Of a stretch of 7,558 nt of DNA, positions 1 through 5,645 are shown one piece after another. The notes below the pieces were generated by a model, which worked only from the letters and a program-made list of their open reading frames with translations, searched no databases and had not been told where the DNA came from. The DNA is from Spirochaetaceae bacterium (GTDB taxonomy: Bacteria; Spirochaetota; Spirochaetia; Treponematales; Breznakiellaceae). The stretch spans positions 1 through 7,558 of the forward strand of contig JAITAM010000083.1 of NCBI GenBank assembly GCA_031284085.1, written 5' to 3'. The first letter of the stretch is position 1. Every line of letters starts with the position of its first letter. Position numbers and translations under genes: made by a program.

Positions 1-175
1 CCGCAATTAAAAAAAAGATCCAAAAAATCAATAATCCATAATTTTTTAGAACTGACTTCCCTGCCATACCTCGTAGTATACGGTATTCATGTCGGGTATG
101 CAATAATAAAGACAGGGGGGCTTTGCGGCCTAGTCATTGAAAAAAAGACCATCTCCTTCTTTGGGGGGGGAGTTA
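1..175. other. Intergenic DNA, no gene seen
   Basis: I see no convincing coding region, RNA gene or transposon end here. The first 60 bases are A/T-rich. An imperfect inverted pair (CATACC near 64 and GGTATG near 96) could form a weak stem. Two G-runs stand out, six G at 115-120 and eight G at 163-170. They lie outside any gene, so there is no coding-phase argument for them. The stretch ends where the first GAGGTCTGACC motif starts. Confidence 0.5.
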
Positions 176-280
176 GAGGTCTGACCACATTACGCAGTGG
201 ATGCTCACTCTAAGTCGGAGTGGAGGTTCTCCACACTATGGCTTCAGCAGGGAAGAGGCAGCTGAGAAGGGTCAGACCTC
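176..280. repeat. REPIN-like unit with inverted GAGGTCTGACC ends
   Basis: GAGGTCTGACC at 176-186 is repeated in inverted orientation as GGTCAGACCTC at 270-280, so the 105-bp unit could fold into one long hairpin. Inside it are a perfect 6-bp stem with a 3-base loop (GTGGAG/CTCCAC, 220-234) and a 5-bp stem (CACTC 206-210 / GAGTG 218-222). Paired inverted REPs of this kind are called REPINs in other bacteria and are mobilised by RAYT transposases. A RAYT remnant with the same motif upstream lies at 5431-5783, which supports the reading. A partial copy of this unit in the opposite orientation borders the mobile element at about 2681-2757. Assignment to the REPIN class is inference; the inverted ends are directly visible. 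Confidence 0.6.
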
Positions 281-286
281 TAGCCC

Positions 287-363
287 AAAACAGGCTGTGC
301 CTGCTTTTAGACAAAAAGCCCTGCGCCTGTTATCGATGCCAACAGCAACAGCAAAAGCTAGAA
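287..363 (+). repeat. Dispersed repeat module, copy A
   Basis: This stretch reads AACAGGCTG, then AAAAAGCCCTGCGCC, then a purine-rich tail ending AAGCTAGAA. The same order recurs at 441-502, about 150 bases downstream, with a shorter spacer between the first two blocks. The open frames across both copies are explained by the repeat and show no recognisable protein. A further GAGGTCTGTCCC motif follows at 371-382. Confidence 0.6.
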
Positions 364-370
364 AGAACCG

Positions 371-382
371 GAGGTCTGTCCC
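371..382 (+). repeat. REP-like 12-mer GAGGTCTGTCCC
   Basis: Single copy of the GAGGTCTGWCCC motif family, lying between the two dispersed repeat modules. Other exact or near-exact copies are at 176, 269 (inverted), 2701, 5646, 5669, 5708 and 5772. Confidence 0.6.
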
Positions 383-397
383 TTGTTCCGCTTCTTT

Positions 398-455
398 CAG
401 GCAAAAAGCCGTACACTGTTCTTGATACAAGAACCTTTGAAACAGGCTGGCCTGC
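398..455 (+). repeat. Hairpin module upstream of the chemoreceptor gene
   Basis: Two small hairpins lie in tandem: GGC-AAAAA-GCC at 400-410 and a perfect 7-bp stem GTTCTTG-ATA-CAAGAAC at 418-434. They are followed by CCTTTGAAACAGGCTGG. A related module lies upstream of ptsI (about 5798-5865), where the first hairpin has become GAC-GAAAA-GTC, a paired change that keeps the stem. A shorter relative of the tail (GCTTTGGAACAGGCTGG) is at about 2673-2689. Whether the module acts in RNA or is only a mobile repeat is unknown. Confidence 0.5.
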
Positions 456-502
456 AAAAAGCCCTGCGCCCGTTACCGATACCAACCAGCGGAAGCTAGA
501 AG
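441..502 (+). repeat. Dispersed repeat module, copy B
   Basis: This is the second direct copy of the module at 287-363. It shares AACAGGCTG, AAAAAGCCCTGCGCC, a GTTACCGAT block (GTTATCGAT in copy A) and AAGCTAGAA. It is followed by GCAGGCCGTGC, which also occurs upstream of ptsI (near 5850-5860). It overlaps the tail of the hairpin module because both share AACAGGCTGG. Confidence 0.6.
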
Positions 503-516
503 CAGGCCGTGCATGG

Positions 517-546
517 TAGACATACTATTATGCTATTTGATATAAA
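517..546 (+). promoter_or_regulatory. Candidate promoter of the chemoreceptor gene
   Basis: TAGACA (517-522) and TATAAA (541-546) with an 18-base spacer resemble a sigma-70-type promoter. The -10-like box lies only 9 bases before the ATG at 556, so the transcript would be leaderless or nearly so. That agrees with the lack of a Shine-Dalgarno sequence. Motorised bacteria often use other sigma factors for chemotaxis genes, so this is tentative. Confidence 0.3.
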
Positions 547-555
547 AATCCTAGT

Positions 556-2397
556 ATGAAATTCTTTAACAACATATCTATTGGAACAAAATTTTTGTGT
601 AGCTCTTTGCTTATCGCAGGTATCTTTACGCTTATTAGTTGGAGAAGCATCAGCGCTATAGAGCATTGCCATATATCGTGCCACAAGCTGATAAATGGAG
701 CGTTCGCTACTAAATCTTTGACGCAGGAAGCACAGACTTCTTTCTATGCACTTGCCGAAACGGCAAACCAATCGTTGGTCTCTACCTATCTTAGCGGCTT
801 CCCCCAAGGAAATAACGAACGAACGCGGCGCTTTAACGCACAAGCCGCAGAGCTTGCCGGCTTGTTGGACAAGGTGGTGCAGGCTTTGGAGGCAGACCCT
901 TTCATTGACGCTTCAATTATCAAGAAGCTCGTCGCACAACTGATCGATGCCCAGACGATCTTGAATACCTCCTACGTGCCGCTTGTGTATACGCTCATTG
1001 ACGCCCAAGAATACGCCGACAACCCCGCACAATTATCAGCGGATTTTTTGCGTTCCGAAACGCTATCGGCGAAGATAGCTTCGGATATTGACGAGGTCTG
1101 CCGCGCCATTACCGAGCAGGGAGAAAGCATTTTCGATAACTATGTGGTTTTCCTGCTTGCCACCATCCGCAATCTTAAAATATACGATGCCGTAGCGGTC
1201 GCCTGCTCATTGCTGCTAATGATTTTTATAACCCTTGCCCTCAAAAAACCCTTTGCCCTTATGATGAACACCCTCAAAGAAATTGCGGCGGCGTGGGATT
1301 TAACCAAACACGTTGCCGTTCAGGGTAAAGATGAAGTCGGCAGCCTTGCGGCGTTTATCAATCTTACCTTTGAGAAAATGCGCGGCCTCCTCGCGGTGAT
1401 TAAAGGCATAACGCTGTCTCTTTCCAGCACCGGCGCAGACCTTGCTTTGCACACCTCGCAGACCGCCTCATCCATCAACGAAATCACCGCCGCGATTAAG
1501 AATATGAAAAGCCAGATGGATACACAATCTGATGAAGTGCATAAAACCAACGGCGCTATGGAAAACATTCTCTCTCACGTTGATAGGCTCAACAAACATA
1601 TAGACGTGCAATCGGAAAGTGTCTCCCAGTCCTCCTCGTCAATGGAACAAATGTTTGCCAATATACATTCGGTTGTAGAAACATTAAGCAAGAACGCGAT
1701 TAACGTTGTTAATCTTGCGGAAGCATCCGAAGTAGGCAAACGTGGGCTTGAAAAAGTTGCTGCCGACATTCAGGAAGTCGCCCGTGAATCCGAAGGGCTT
1801 TTAGCAATCAATGCGGTGATTCAGGATATTGCAAGCAGGACGAATTTGCTTTCTATGAATGCGGCTATTGAGGCTGCTCATGCAGGGGAAGCAGGCAGAG
1901 GGTTTGCAGTTGTTGCCGGTGAAATCAGAAAGCTATCGGAAAGCTCAGAGCGGCAATCACTCACCATCAATGCGGTACTGCAAAAGATAAAAAAGTCCAT
2001 AGACATGATTACCAAATCAACCGCGGTACTCGTCAAAGGCTTTGAGACCATAGACGCGGGAGTAACGACCGTATCCATTCAGGAAAGCGCGGTTCACTCC
2101 GCTATGGAGGAACAAGAAGCAGGCAGCCGTACCATTTTTGAAGAGATAACTAAACTGAAAACCATCACCGATCTGGTGAAGACTTCTTCAGCCGATATTG
2201 CCAGTCAAGGAGAGCAGGTGAAACGACAAAGCGCCACCCTTGAGCAGATAACCGGCGAAATAAACAGCGGCATGGACGACATATCGAAAGGCGCCGAATT
2301 GATAATAGTAAGCGCCAATCAGGTCAACGATATTAGTGATGCCAACCGCCAATCCATTAGCACGCTGAACAAAGAGATGAGCAAGTTCAAAGTTTAG
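556..2397 (+). CDS. Methyl-accepting chemotaxis protein
   Basis: This is a transmembrane chemoreceptor that senses a ligand outside the inner membrane and controls CheA through CheW. The 613 residues show the standard order: a first membrane helix (about 13-29), a mostly helical extracytoplasmic domain (about 30-205), a second membrane helix (about 211-229), a HAMP region (about 231-280) and a long cytoplasmic coiled coil. The hairpin tip that contacts CheA/CheW is clear around residues 420-465, with [17 protein letters not shown] and [15 protein letters not shown]. The N-terminus ([13 protein letters not shown]) is typical of such receptors and fixes the start although no good ribosome site precedes it. 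The C-terminus ends KEMSKFKV without a CheR/CheB-tethering pentapeptide. The ligand cannot be told: the sensor domain has no recognisable Cache motif and is most like a four-helix-bundle type. The gene stands alone between repeat-rich regions. Confidence 0.95.
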   Translation: MKFFNNISIGTKFLCSSLLIAGIFTLISWRSISAIEHCHISCHKLINGAFATKSLTQEAQTSFYALAETANQSLVSTYLSGFPQGNNERTRRFNAQAAELAGLLDKVVQALEADPFIDASIIKKLVAQLIDAQTILNTSYVPLVYTLIDAQEYADNPAQLSADFLRSETLSAKIASDIDEVCRAITEQGESIFDNYVVFLLATIRNLKIYDAVAVACSLLLMIFITLALKKPFALMMNTLKEIAAAWDLTKHVAVQGKDEVGSLAAFINLTFEKMRGLLAVIKGITLSLSSTGADLALHTSQTASSINEITAAIKNMKSQMDTQSDEVHKTNGAMENILSHVDRLNKHIDVQSESVSQSSSSMEQMFANIHSVVETLSKNAINVVNLAEASEVGKRGLEKVAADIQEVARESEGLLAINAVIQDIASRTNLLSMNAAIEAAHAGEAGRGFAVVAGEIRKLSESSERQSLTINAVLQKIKKSIDMITKSTAVLVKGFETIDAGVTTVSIQESAVHSAMEEQEAGSRTIFEEITKLKTITDLVKTSSADIASQGEQVKRQSATLEQITGEINSGMDDISKGAELIIVSANQVNDISDANRQSISTLNKEMSKFKV

Positions 2398-2680
2398 TGC
2401 GCTCATAGTTTTTTAGTATTCCCGCAACAGATTTATTTTTTTTTGCGTTACTATCTTCACACGGTATACACCCGCTGCAAGTGCAAGTACTACCGCTAAC
2501 AGTTCCGCAGGGTTGTTTTACCCTTTCCCGCTATCTTGAACTTCAAGTCGGCCAAGCTTCACATCCCATCCGGGCATCAGTGTTGTACTGATTGCACCAT
2601 CTTGAGGTCCGTTACCGCAGTGGTAACTATGTCTGATACTGTGGCCGCCGCCTTTAACAGCTACTGTGCCGAAGCTTTGG
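2398..2680. other. Intergenic DNA with hairpins, no convincing gene
   Basis: No gene is supported. A T-run at about 2432-2443 has no good G/C stem before it, so I do not call a terminator for the chemoreceptor gene. A perfect hairpin GTTACC-GCAGT-GGTAAC lies at 2611-2627, and CTTGAA-C-TTCAAG forms a palindrome near 2533-2545. Open frames on both strands of about 70-85 codons run through here, but they show no family resemblance and continue into the repeat at 2681-2757. Confidence 0.45.
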
Positions 2681-2757
2681 AACAGGCTGGTTTGGGCTTG
2701 GAGGTCTGACCCTTTCGGGTTTGGAAGAGAGCTTCCATCACGTAGTGTGGAGAGCTT
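2681..2757 (-). repeat. Partial REPIN-like repeat cut by the mobile element
   Basis: Read on the plus strand, AACAGGCTGG, TTTGGGCTTG, GAGGTCTGACCC (2701-2712) and GTGTGGAGA match, in the same order, the reverse complement of about 220-300. It is therefore an inverted relative of the unit at 176-280. A 5-bp hairpin GGAAG-AGAG-CTTCC lies at 2723-2736. The similarity ends at about 2757, where the mobile element begins; the remainder, including the second GAGGTCTGACC end, is not found on the other side of the element. Confidence 0.55.
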
Positions 2758-2758
2758 T

Positions 2759-2920
2759 TGTGGGATGTCAGGCAAAATAAGAATTGCACGGAGGCCTATG
2801 TTCTAAAATAATTATATATTCTATAAAGAAATGATTGGTAAGGTTTTCAGTTTTGACTGCAAGGCAAAACTGAGAAAAAGTGTGAAAAAACCGAGAATCT
2901 TGACTAATCCTTCAAAAACG
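2759..2920 (+). repeat. Left terminal inverted repeat of the element
   Basis: Reading inward, this copy aligns without a gap to the reverse complement of 5269-5430, with about 130 of 162 bases identical by hand count. Best-kept blocks are CAGGCAAAATA (2769-2779), AAAATAATTATATATT (2805-2820), TTTTGACTGCAAGG (2851-2864), TGTGAAAAAACCGAGAATCT (2881-2900) and CCTTCAAAAACG (2909-2920). Such long, patchily conserved ends suggest several binding sites for a transposase rather than a short insertion-sequence-type end. Confidence 0.85.
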
Positions 2921-3014
2921 TTCAAAACCATTCAAATATAGTTCTTATAAATAAATATGTAGAGAGAAAGGGAAGTACCAGTGAGAAAGGCAGTGTGAAA
3001 GCGATGCAAATTTT

Positions 3015-3020
3015 AAGGAG
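3015..3020 (+). promoter_or_regulatory. Ribosome binding site of the muB-like gene
   Basis: AAGGAG lies 9 bases before the ATG at 3030. It is the best Shine-Dalgarno match in the window and fixes the start of the muB-like gene. The flanking chromosomal genes (556, 5908) have no such site. Confidence 0.6.
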
Positions 3021-3029
3021 TGCTTTGTT

Positions 3030-3915
3030 ATGGAAGAGAAAAAAGAAGTAAAACAATATGACGAAAAATTGTCCCAAGAATTTTTTACAATTCTTGAGGA
3101 GAGAAGGATCAGTCAGTCGATGGTAGCAAGAGAGATAGGGGTCTCTGCTAGCCTTATCAGCGCTTACAAGAGCGGGACATACAATGGAGATATACCTTGC
3201 CCTAGAAGACAAAATCCGGTCATTCTTAAAACGTGAAGAACGGCGTGTAGAAGTTGAAACGACTACAGTTGAAAATATTCGTAAAGCTGTAGAGATGGCG
3301 CATGACAACAAGGACATATCGGTCATCACGGGGGATGCAGGCACGGGTAAAACCACTGCAATAAAACAGTATGTACAAGAAAGTCATGCGGCACTTGCTC
3401 TGTACGGCAAGATATGCCGCAGATACAAATCGTTACCAAGATCGCACAAATGTTAGGTGTGTCAATCAAGGGGACAAAATCCACCATAATTGACCGGATA
3501 GTAGAGGAGCTACATGGACGTGATATGGTATTGATCACTGATCAGACTGACTACTTGACCGATGCCTCTCTTGAGTTATTGCGCTGCATAATTGTAGATA
3601 TGGCGGAGGTAGGGCTGGTACTAGTCGGACTGCCGCGATTAATCTACAAATTAGAAAATCTAGCCAATGATCATGAGCAATTATTAAGCCGAGTAGGGAC
3701 TTCTAACGGTTGAGAAAATGAAGGCGGCAGATGCGGCAAAGATAATCCAAGAAGTGTGCCAGTCTGCCAGCCAAGAAGTGATCGGCGCTATAACCAAAGC
3801 CACACATGGGAGTGTGCGGACATTGGTCAAACTGATAGGTAAAATGCATAACACCATGAGGGTAAACCGACTAGAAGTCCCATATGCCTGCGAATTGGTC
3901 AAAAATTTGGACTAG
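3030..3915 (+). pseudogene. MuB-like AAA+ transposition ATPase, frameshifted
   Basis: Phage Mu B is an ATP-dependent DNA-binding protein that chooses target DNA and activates the MuA transposase. Here its parts lie in different frames. Frame 1 (from 3030) gives an N-terminal helix-turn-helix (ISQSMVAREIGVSASLISAY, residues about 27-46). Frame 2 (to 3456) continues with ALEDKIRSFLKREERR and a Walker A motif GDAGTGKT (3331-3354). Frame 3 (to 3713) holds a Walker B-like stretch MVLITDQTD (3525-3551) and LVLVGLPRL. A last frame (to 3915) has the C-terminal part VEKMKAADAAKII...GSVRTLVKLIGKMH. The shifts fall near 3195-3198 (one base too many), between about 3380 and 3415, and near 3699-3702 (one base too many). 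Rejoined, the product would be about 295 residues, near the 312 of Mu B. The Walker B acidic pair reads DQ rather than DE. Three breaks make programmed frameshifting unlikely. The MuA gene that normally precedes it is absent. Confidence 0.85.
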
Positions 3916-3991
3916 TTCGGTAAGAAAAATCTATCACAGAGCAGTGAGTTATGGCACGATTTAAGTCAAAGACGGGGAAGGATGTAAATCT

Positions 3992-4315
3992 TTGCAAGAT
4001 TATCAAATAATCGATCCATATCCGGTATCTGATTACTCAAAAGAGCTTGACCTGTATCTTCGATTGACTTTTAAGCCTCCCACTGACGGTATTCTTCTCG
4101 ATATTTTTGAAGAAACTCCGCCAGTGTTAGAGAAGACTTTGGCTTTACGTATTGCACACGCAGCGGAAATCTTGACCAAAATCCTTGAAACCCATGACTA
4201 CCCGGAGATTCAGAGCGAGTCTGAGTCGGCAAAGGTAAGGCGCCTTTCTTTTCAGGGTTTATTGCTTCCTTCGCCCCCGGAACCGGGTTCCTATACTTGG
4301 GAAAAAACTGCCTAA
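3992..4315 (+). CDS. Unknown protein of the Mu-like element
   Basis: An open frame of 108 codons including the stop begins with TTG. GGGGAAGGA (3974-3982) lies about 9 bases upstream, a good ribosome site, while the nearer ATG at 3982 meets a stop at once. The predicted protein is soluble and acidic in its first two thirds (KELDLYLRLTFKPP, GILLDIFEETPPVLEK), with a helical middle (RIAHAAEILTKILE) and no membrane segment, signal peptide or known motif. It follows the muB remnant in the same direction, so it may be an early accessory gene of the element. A 13-bp palindrome GGAACC-G-GGTTCC lies in its last third (4279-4291). Its stop overlaps the stop of the convergent helix-turn-helix gene. The C-terminal portion looks less protein-like, so the frame may itself be altered. 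A short frame from 3951 (MARFKSKTGKDVNLCKIIK) may be the remains of the original N-terminus. I do not recognise the family. Confidence 0.45.
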   Translation: MQDYQIIDPYPVSDYSKELDLYLRLTFKPPTDGILLDIFEETPPVLEKTLALRIAHAAEILTKILETHDYPEIQSESESAKVRRLSFQGLLLPSPPEPGSYTWEKTA

Positions 4316-4545
4316 GCCCTGTAATATTCACGTCGCGCCTCCTTTGCATAGGCGGCTATCAGCTCATCGAAGGATTTATAGCCCAGTCCTTTGACCAGAG
4401 CCGTATTGACATTTGCGGAGATCTTGCGGCCATGAATCACATGTGATACCATAGACAGTAACAGTGTACAGTTAGCGTAAACTGCGATGTCTGTCTGTGT
4501 GAGGTTTTTGAAGGCCATCTGGTACTTTATCCATAGGGCCTTCAT
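4312..4545 (-). CDS. Small helix-turn-helix DNA-binding protein
   Basis: A 77-residue protein whose central part fits an XRE/Ner-type helix-turn-helix: LTQTDIAVYANC, then SMVSHVIHGRKISANVNTALV, then GLGYKSFDELI. Residues about 15-42 would form the recognition unit. It is transcribed away from the S24 repressor-like gene at 4633, an arrangement like ner and c in phage Mu, where the small protein turns down the early and repressor promoters. The turn between the two helices appears two residues longer than usual (CTLLLSMVS); the DNA there shows ACTGTT followed by ACTGTC, as if 6 bases had been duplicated. This could weaken DNA binding. The ATG at 4545 has no clear ribosome site, so the true N-terminus may differ. 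It overlaps the end of the convergent ORF 3992-4315 by three bases. Confidence 0.6.
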   Translation of the reverse strand: MKALWIKYQMAFKNLTQTDIAVYANCTLLLSMVSHVIHGRKISANVNTALVKGLGYKSFDELIAAYAKEARREYYRA

Positions 4546-4632
4546 GGTGAGATATGGTCTTTCCCATTATCTTGCTACTTCCGACTGAGTTGCTTTGTAC
4601 AATAACCCAGTCGATCTTGAACGGTACAGACT
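4546..4632. promoter_or_regulatory. Divergent regulatory region between HTH and S24 genes
   Basis: These 87 bases separate two divergent regulator genes and should hold both promoters and operators, by analogy with lysogeny switches of temperate phages. An 8-bp palindrome TTGTACAA lies at 4595-4602. Its core TGTACA recurs at 4465-4470 inside the helix-turn-helix gene, and GGTACAG lies just before the S24 start (4623-4629). These are operator candidates only. No convincing -35/-10 pair was found. Confidence 0.4.
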
Positions 4633-5049
4633 ATGACTGTTTTCGAGATTCCACTTTTGACCAAAGAACAAGTCTTTCATTTTGACCCAGTGCGTGAAAT
4701 TCCAGACCCGAAGGCTCATTCAGGGAGCTACCCGGATTATACCCTAGTACCCATGCCTAGACGGTTTCAAGATTACAGTACAGACCTTCGGGCTATAGTA
4801 GTCTTCAACGGTCTAATGATGCCGTTGCTTGCTCCGGGGGATGTCGCCGTATTCCAAGCTACGGGCTGGCTTGGAGATGGCGTCTATATATGTCGGATCA
4901 ATGGAGACTTGCATATCAGTCATGTCCGGCTAGTCAAGGGGCAGTACTTTGTGGTGAACGAAGCCAAGCCGGAAACGGAGGTTGCCTATGATACTGAAAT
5001 TTTTGGAGCTATTGAATGGGTTCGAGCGGTAGTCAGAGAGATCGGATAA
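4633..5049 (+). CDS. S24/LexA-like repressor domain, catalytic dyad lost
   Basis: The 138 residues resemble the C-terminal dimerisation/autocleavage domain of phage repressors (peptidase S24 family). The landmarks are NGLMMPLLAPGDVAVF (residues 59-74), GDGVYICRINGDLHISHVRL (81-100) and VVNEAKPE. In active members the first block carries the nucleophile in a GDSMEP-like motif; here that serine position is Leu61. The general-base lysine expected in the second block is replaced by serine or histidine (Ser96/His97). Self-cleavage, and thus ordinary SOS induction, should be impossible. The protein starts directly with this domain: there is no N-terminal helix-turn-helix, and a stop lies in frame 15 bases upstream of the ATG. 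It may therefore bind DNA poorly or need a partner, for instance the divergent helix-turn-helix protein. The frame is intact although the neighbouring muB is not. No ribosome site is visible. Confidence 0.75.
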   Translation: MTVFEIPLLTKEQVFHFDPVREIPDPKAHSGSYPDYTLVPMPRRFQDYSTDLRAIVVFNGLMMPLLAPGDVAVFQATGWLGDGVYICRINGDLHISHVRLVKGQYFVVNEAKPETEVAYDTEIFGAIEWVRAVVREIG

Positions 5050-5192
5050 ATTTCGCACCTTTACACAAAAAACCATTTCTCACCTTTTTTCCTACATCTC
5101 TCATCGATGAACGATGTATTTTTTTATATTATATAGAATTATACACTCATTTCCTACCTTTTCGATTGCATGTTTGGCATTTTCATACCTTT
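5050..5192 (-). repeat. Iterated 13-bp motif ATTTCNYACCTTT
   Basis: Between the stop of the S24 gene and the right inverted repeat, the motif occurs at 5050-5062 (ATTTCGCACCTTT), 5075-5087 (ATTTCTCACCTTT), 5149-5161 (ATTTCCTACCTTT) and 5180-5192 (TTTTCATACCTTT), all in one orientation. A weaker copy is at 5087-5099. Read inward from the element end the consensus is AAAGGTRNGAAAT. A degenerate form lies inside both terminal repeats (2876-2888 and 5301-5313). Iterated sites beside a Mu-type end are expected for transposase or repressor binding; which protein binds here is unknown. Confidence 0.6.
5102..5125 (+). terminator. Weak hairpin with T-tract after the S24 gene
   Basis: CATCG-ATGAA-CGATG (5102-5116) forms a 5-bp stem followed by TATTTTTTT. 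It lies about 50 bases after the S24 stop codon and could end that transcript. The stem is short, so the call is weak. Confidence 0.3.
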
Positions 5193-5268
5193 CATTTGGT
5201 TCAATCCAGTTCCTTAACTGCTATCTTTGATTAACTCTTTATAATAATTGTAGTTAGATACATTTGGA

Positions 5269-5430
5269 CGTTTTTGAAGGGTCAACAAAGATTCTCGGTT
5301 TTTTCACAGTTTTTCTCATTTTTCCCTTGCAGTCAAAACCGGCACTTTTGCTCATTATTTATTTATATAATATATAATTATTTTGAGATACAGGCTTTCG
5401 TAGAATTCCTATTTTGCCTGATACCCCACA
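5269..5430 (-). repeat. Right terminal inverted repeat of the element
   Basis: This is the inverted partner of 2759-2920, colinear over all 162 positions. The conserved blocks are CCTTGCAGTCAAAA, AGATTCTCGG followed by a T-run, AATATATAATTATTTT, ATTTTGCCTG and the terminal CCCACA. The similarity stops inside the element at about 5265 and outside exactly at 5430/5431, where the truncated RAYT reading frame begins. Confidence 0.85.
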
Positions 5431-5583
5431 TTTAAAATCGAGATGTTTTTTTGCTTCTGCAATAACCACGATAAGACGCTCTTTGTCTTCTTTAGGGTCT
5501 AATTCACGATGGTCTCGATTAACCTTTGTAACCACATGACAAGTCTTACCCTTGTTAGTCGAACCTCTAAGTTTTCTTGACAT
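5431..5583 (-). pseudogene. REP-associated tyrosine transposase, N-terminal fragment
   Basis: The 51 codons starting at the ATG at 5583 read MSRKLRGSTNKG, then HVVTKVNRDHRELDPKEDKE and AEAKKHLDFK. This is the typical start of RAYT proteins (IS200/IS605-like Y1 transposases of the REP-mobilising branch), which usually begin M-x-R-K-x-R, then HVxxKxNR and xxLxxAK. RAYTs are usually about 150-250 residues or longer; the catalytic HUH histidines and the tyrosine would lie beyond this fragment and are missing. The frame runs into the element after residue 51, adding about 24 foreign codons encoded by the inverted repeat (stop at about 5359). An in-frame ATG at 5640 would extend the start, but the added residues are not family-like. 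The missing part is not found left of the element. REP-like motifs lie just upstream, as usual for this family. Confidence 0.75.
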
Positions 5584-5645
5584 AATACTTATATGGCGAA
5601 ATATGCCTTTTTGCTTCAATAAGTTGAGCAGAAAATGCAAAAAAA

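Larger units (their letters stand above)
2759..5430. mobile_element. Decayed Mu-like transposable element
   Basis: The 2672-bp element begins TGTGGG and ends CCCACA, the 5'-TG...CA-3' form used by Mu/Tn7-type DDE transposases. It is bounded by inverted repeats of about 162 bp. Inside are a broken MuB-like ATPase gene, an unknown ORF, a small helix-turn-helix gene and an S24 repressor-like gene. No MuA or other transposase is present, so it cannot move by itself. Seen from the right end, the order 'repressor reading towards the end, small DNA-binding gene reading inward' is that of the left end of phage Mu; the muB piece reads inward from the opposite end. The border bases give only TTT on both sides, and no 5-bp target duplication of the Mu type is visible. 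Right of the element lies a truncated RAYT, left of it a truncated repeat. Alternative: a remnant of a Tn7-like or other AAA+-dependent transposon. Confidence 0.8.

Noticed and set aside
201..519. Open frames of 74 and 99 codons upstream of the chemoreceptor, and one of 61 codons on the opposite strand
   Set aside because: They run through repeat modules, have low-complexity products without family resemblance, and are explained by the repeats.
2398..2450. Rho-independent terminator after the chemoreceptor gene
   Set aside because: A T-run is present but the only pairing (CGCAA with TTGCG) encloses it in the loop, which is not a terminator layout.
2518..2775. 85-codon minus-strand frame left of the element
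   Set aside because: Its first codons come from the element end and a REPIN-like repeat; no ribosome site and no recognisable protein. A rival open plus-strand frame covers the same DNA equally well.
3184..3713. Programmed ribosomal frameshifting in the muB-like gene
   Set aside because: At least three separate shifts would be needed and no slippery heptamer with a downstream structure was evident; decay is simpler.
5016..5234. 72-codon plus-strand frame after the S24 gene
   Set aside because: It overlaps the S24 end out of frame and lies in pyrimidine-rich DNA made of the iterated 13-bp motif; the product is not protein-like.
2754..5435. A 5-bp target-site duplication at the element borders
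   Set aside because: The bases before 2759 (GCTTT) and after 5430 (TTTAA) share only TTT in register, which is too short to support a call.
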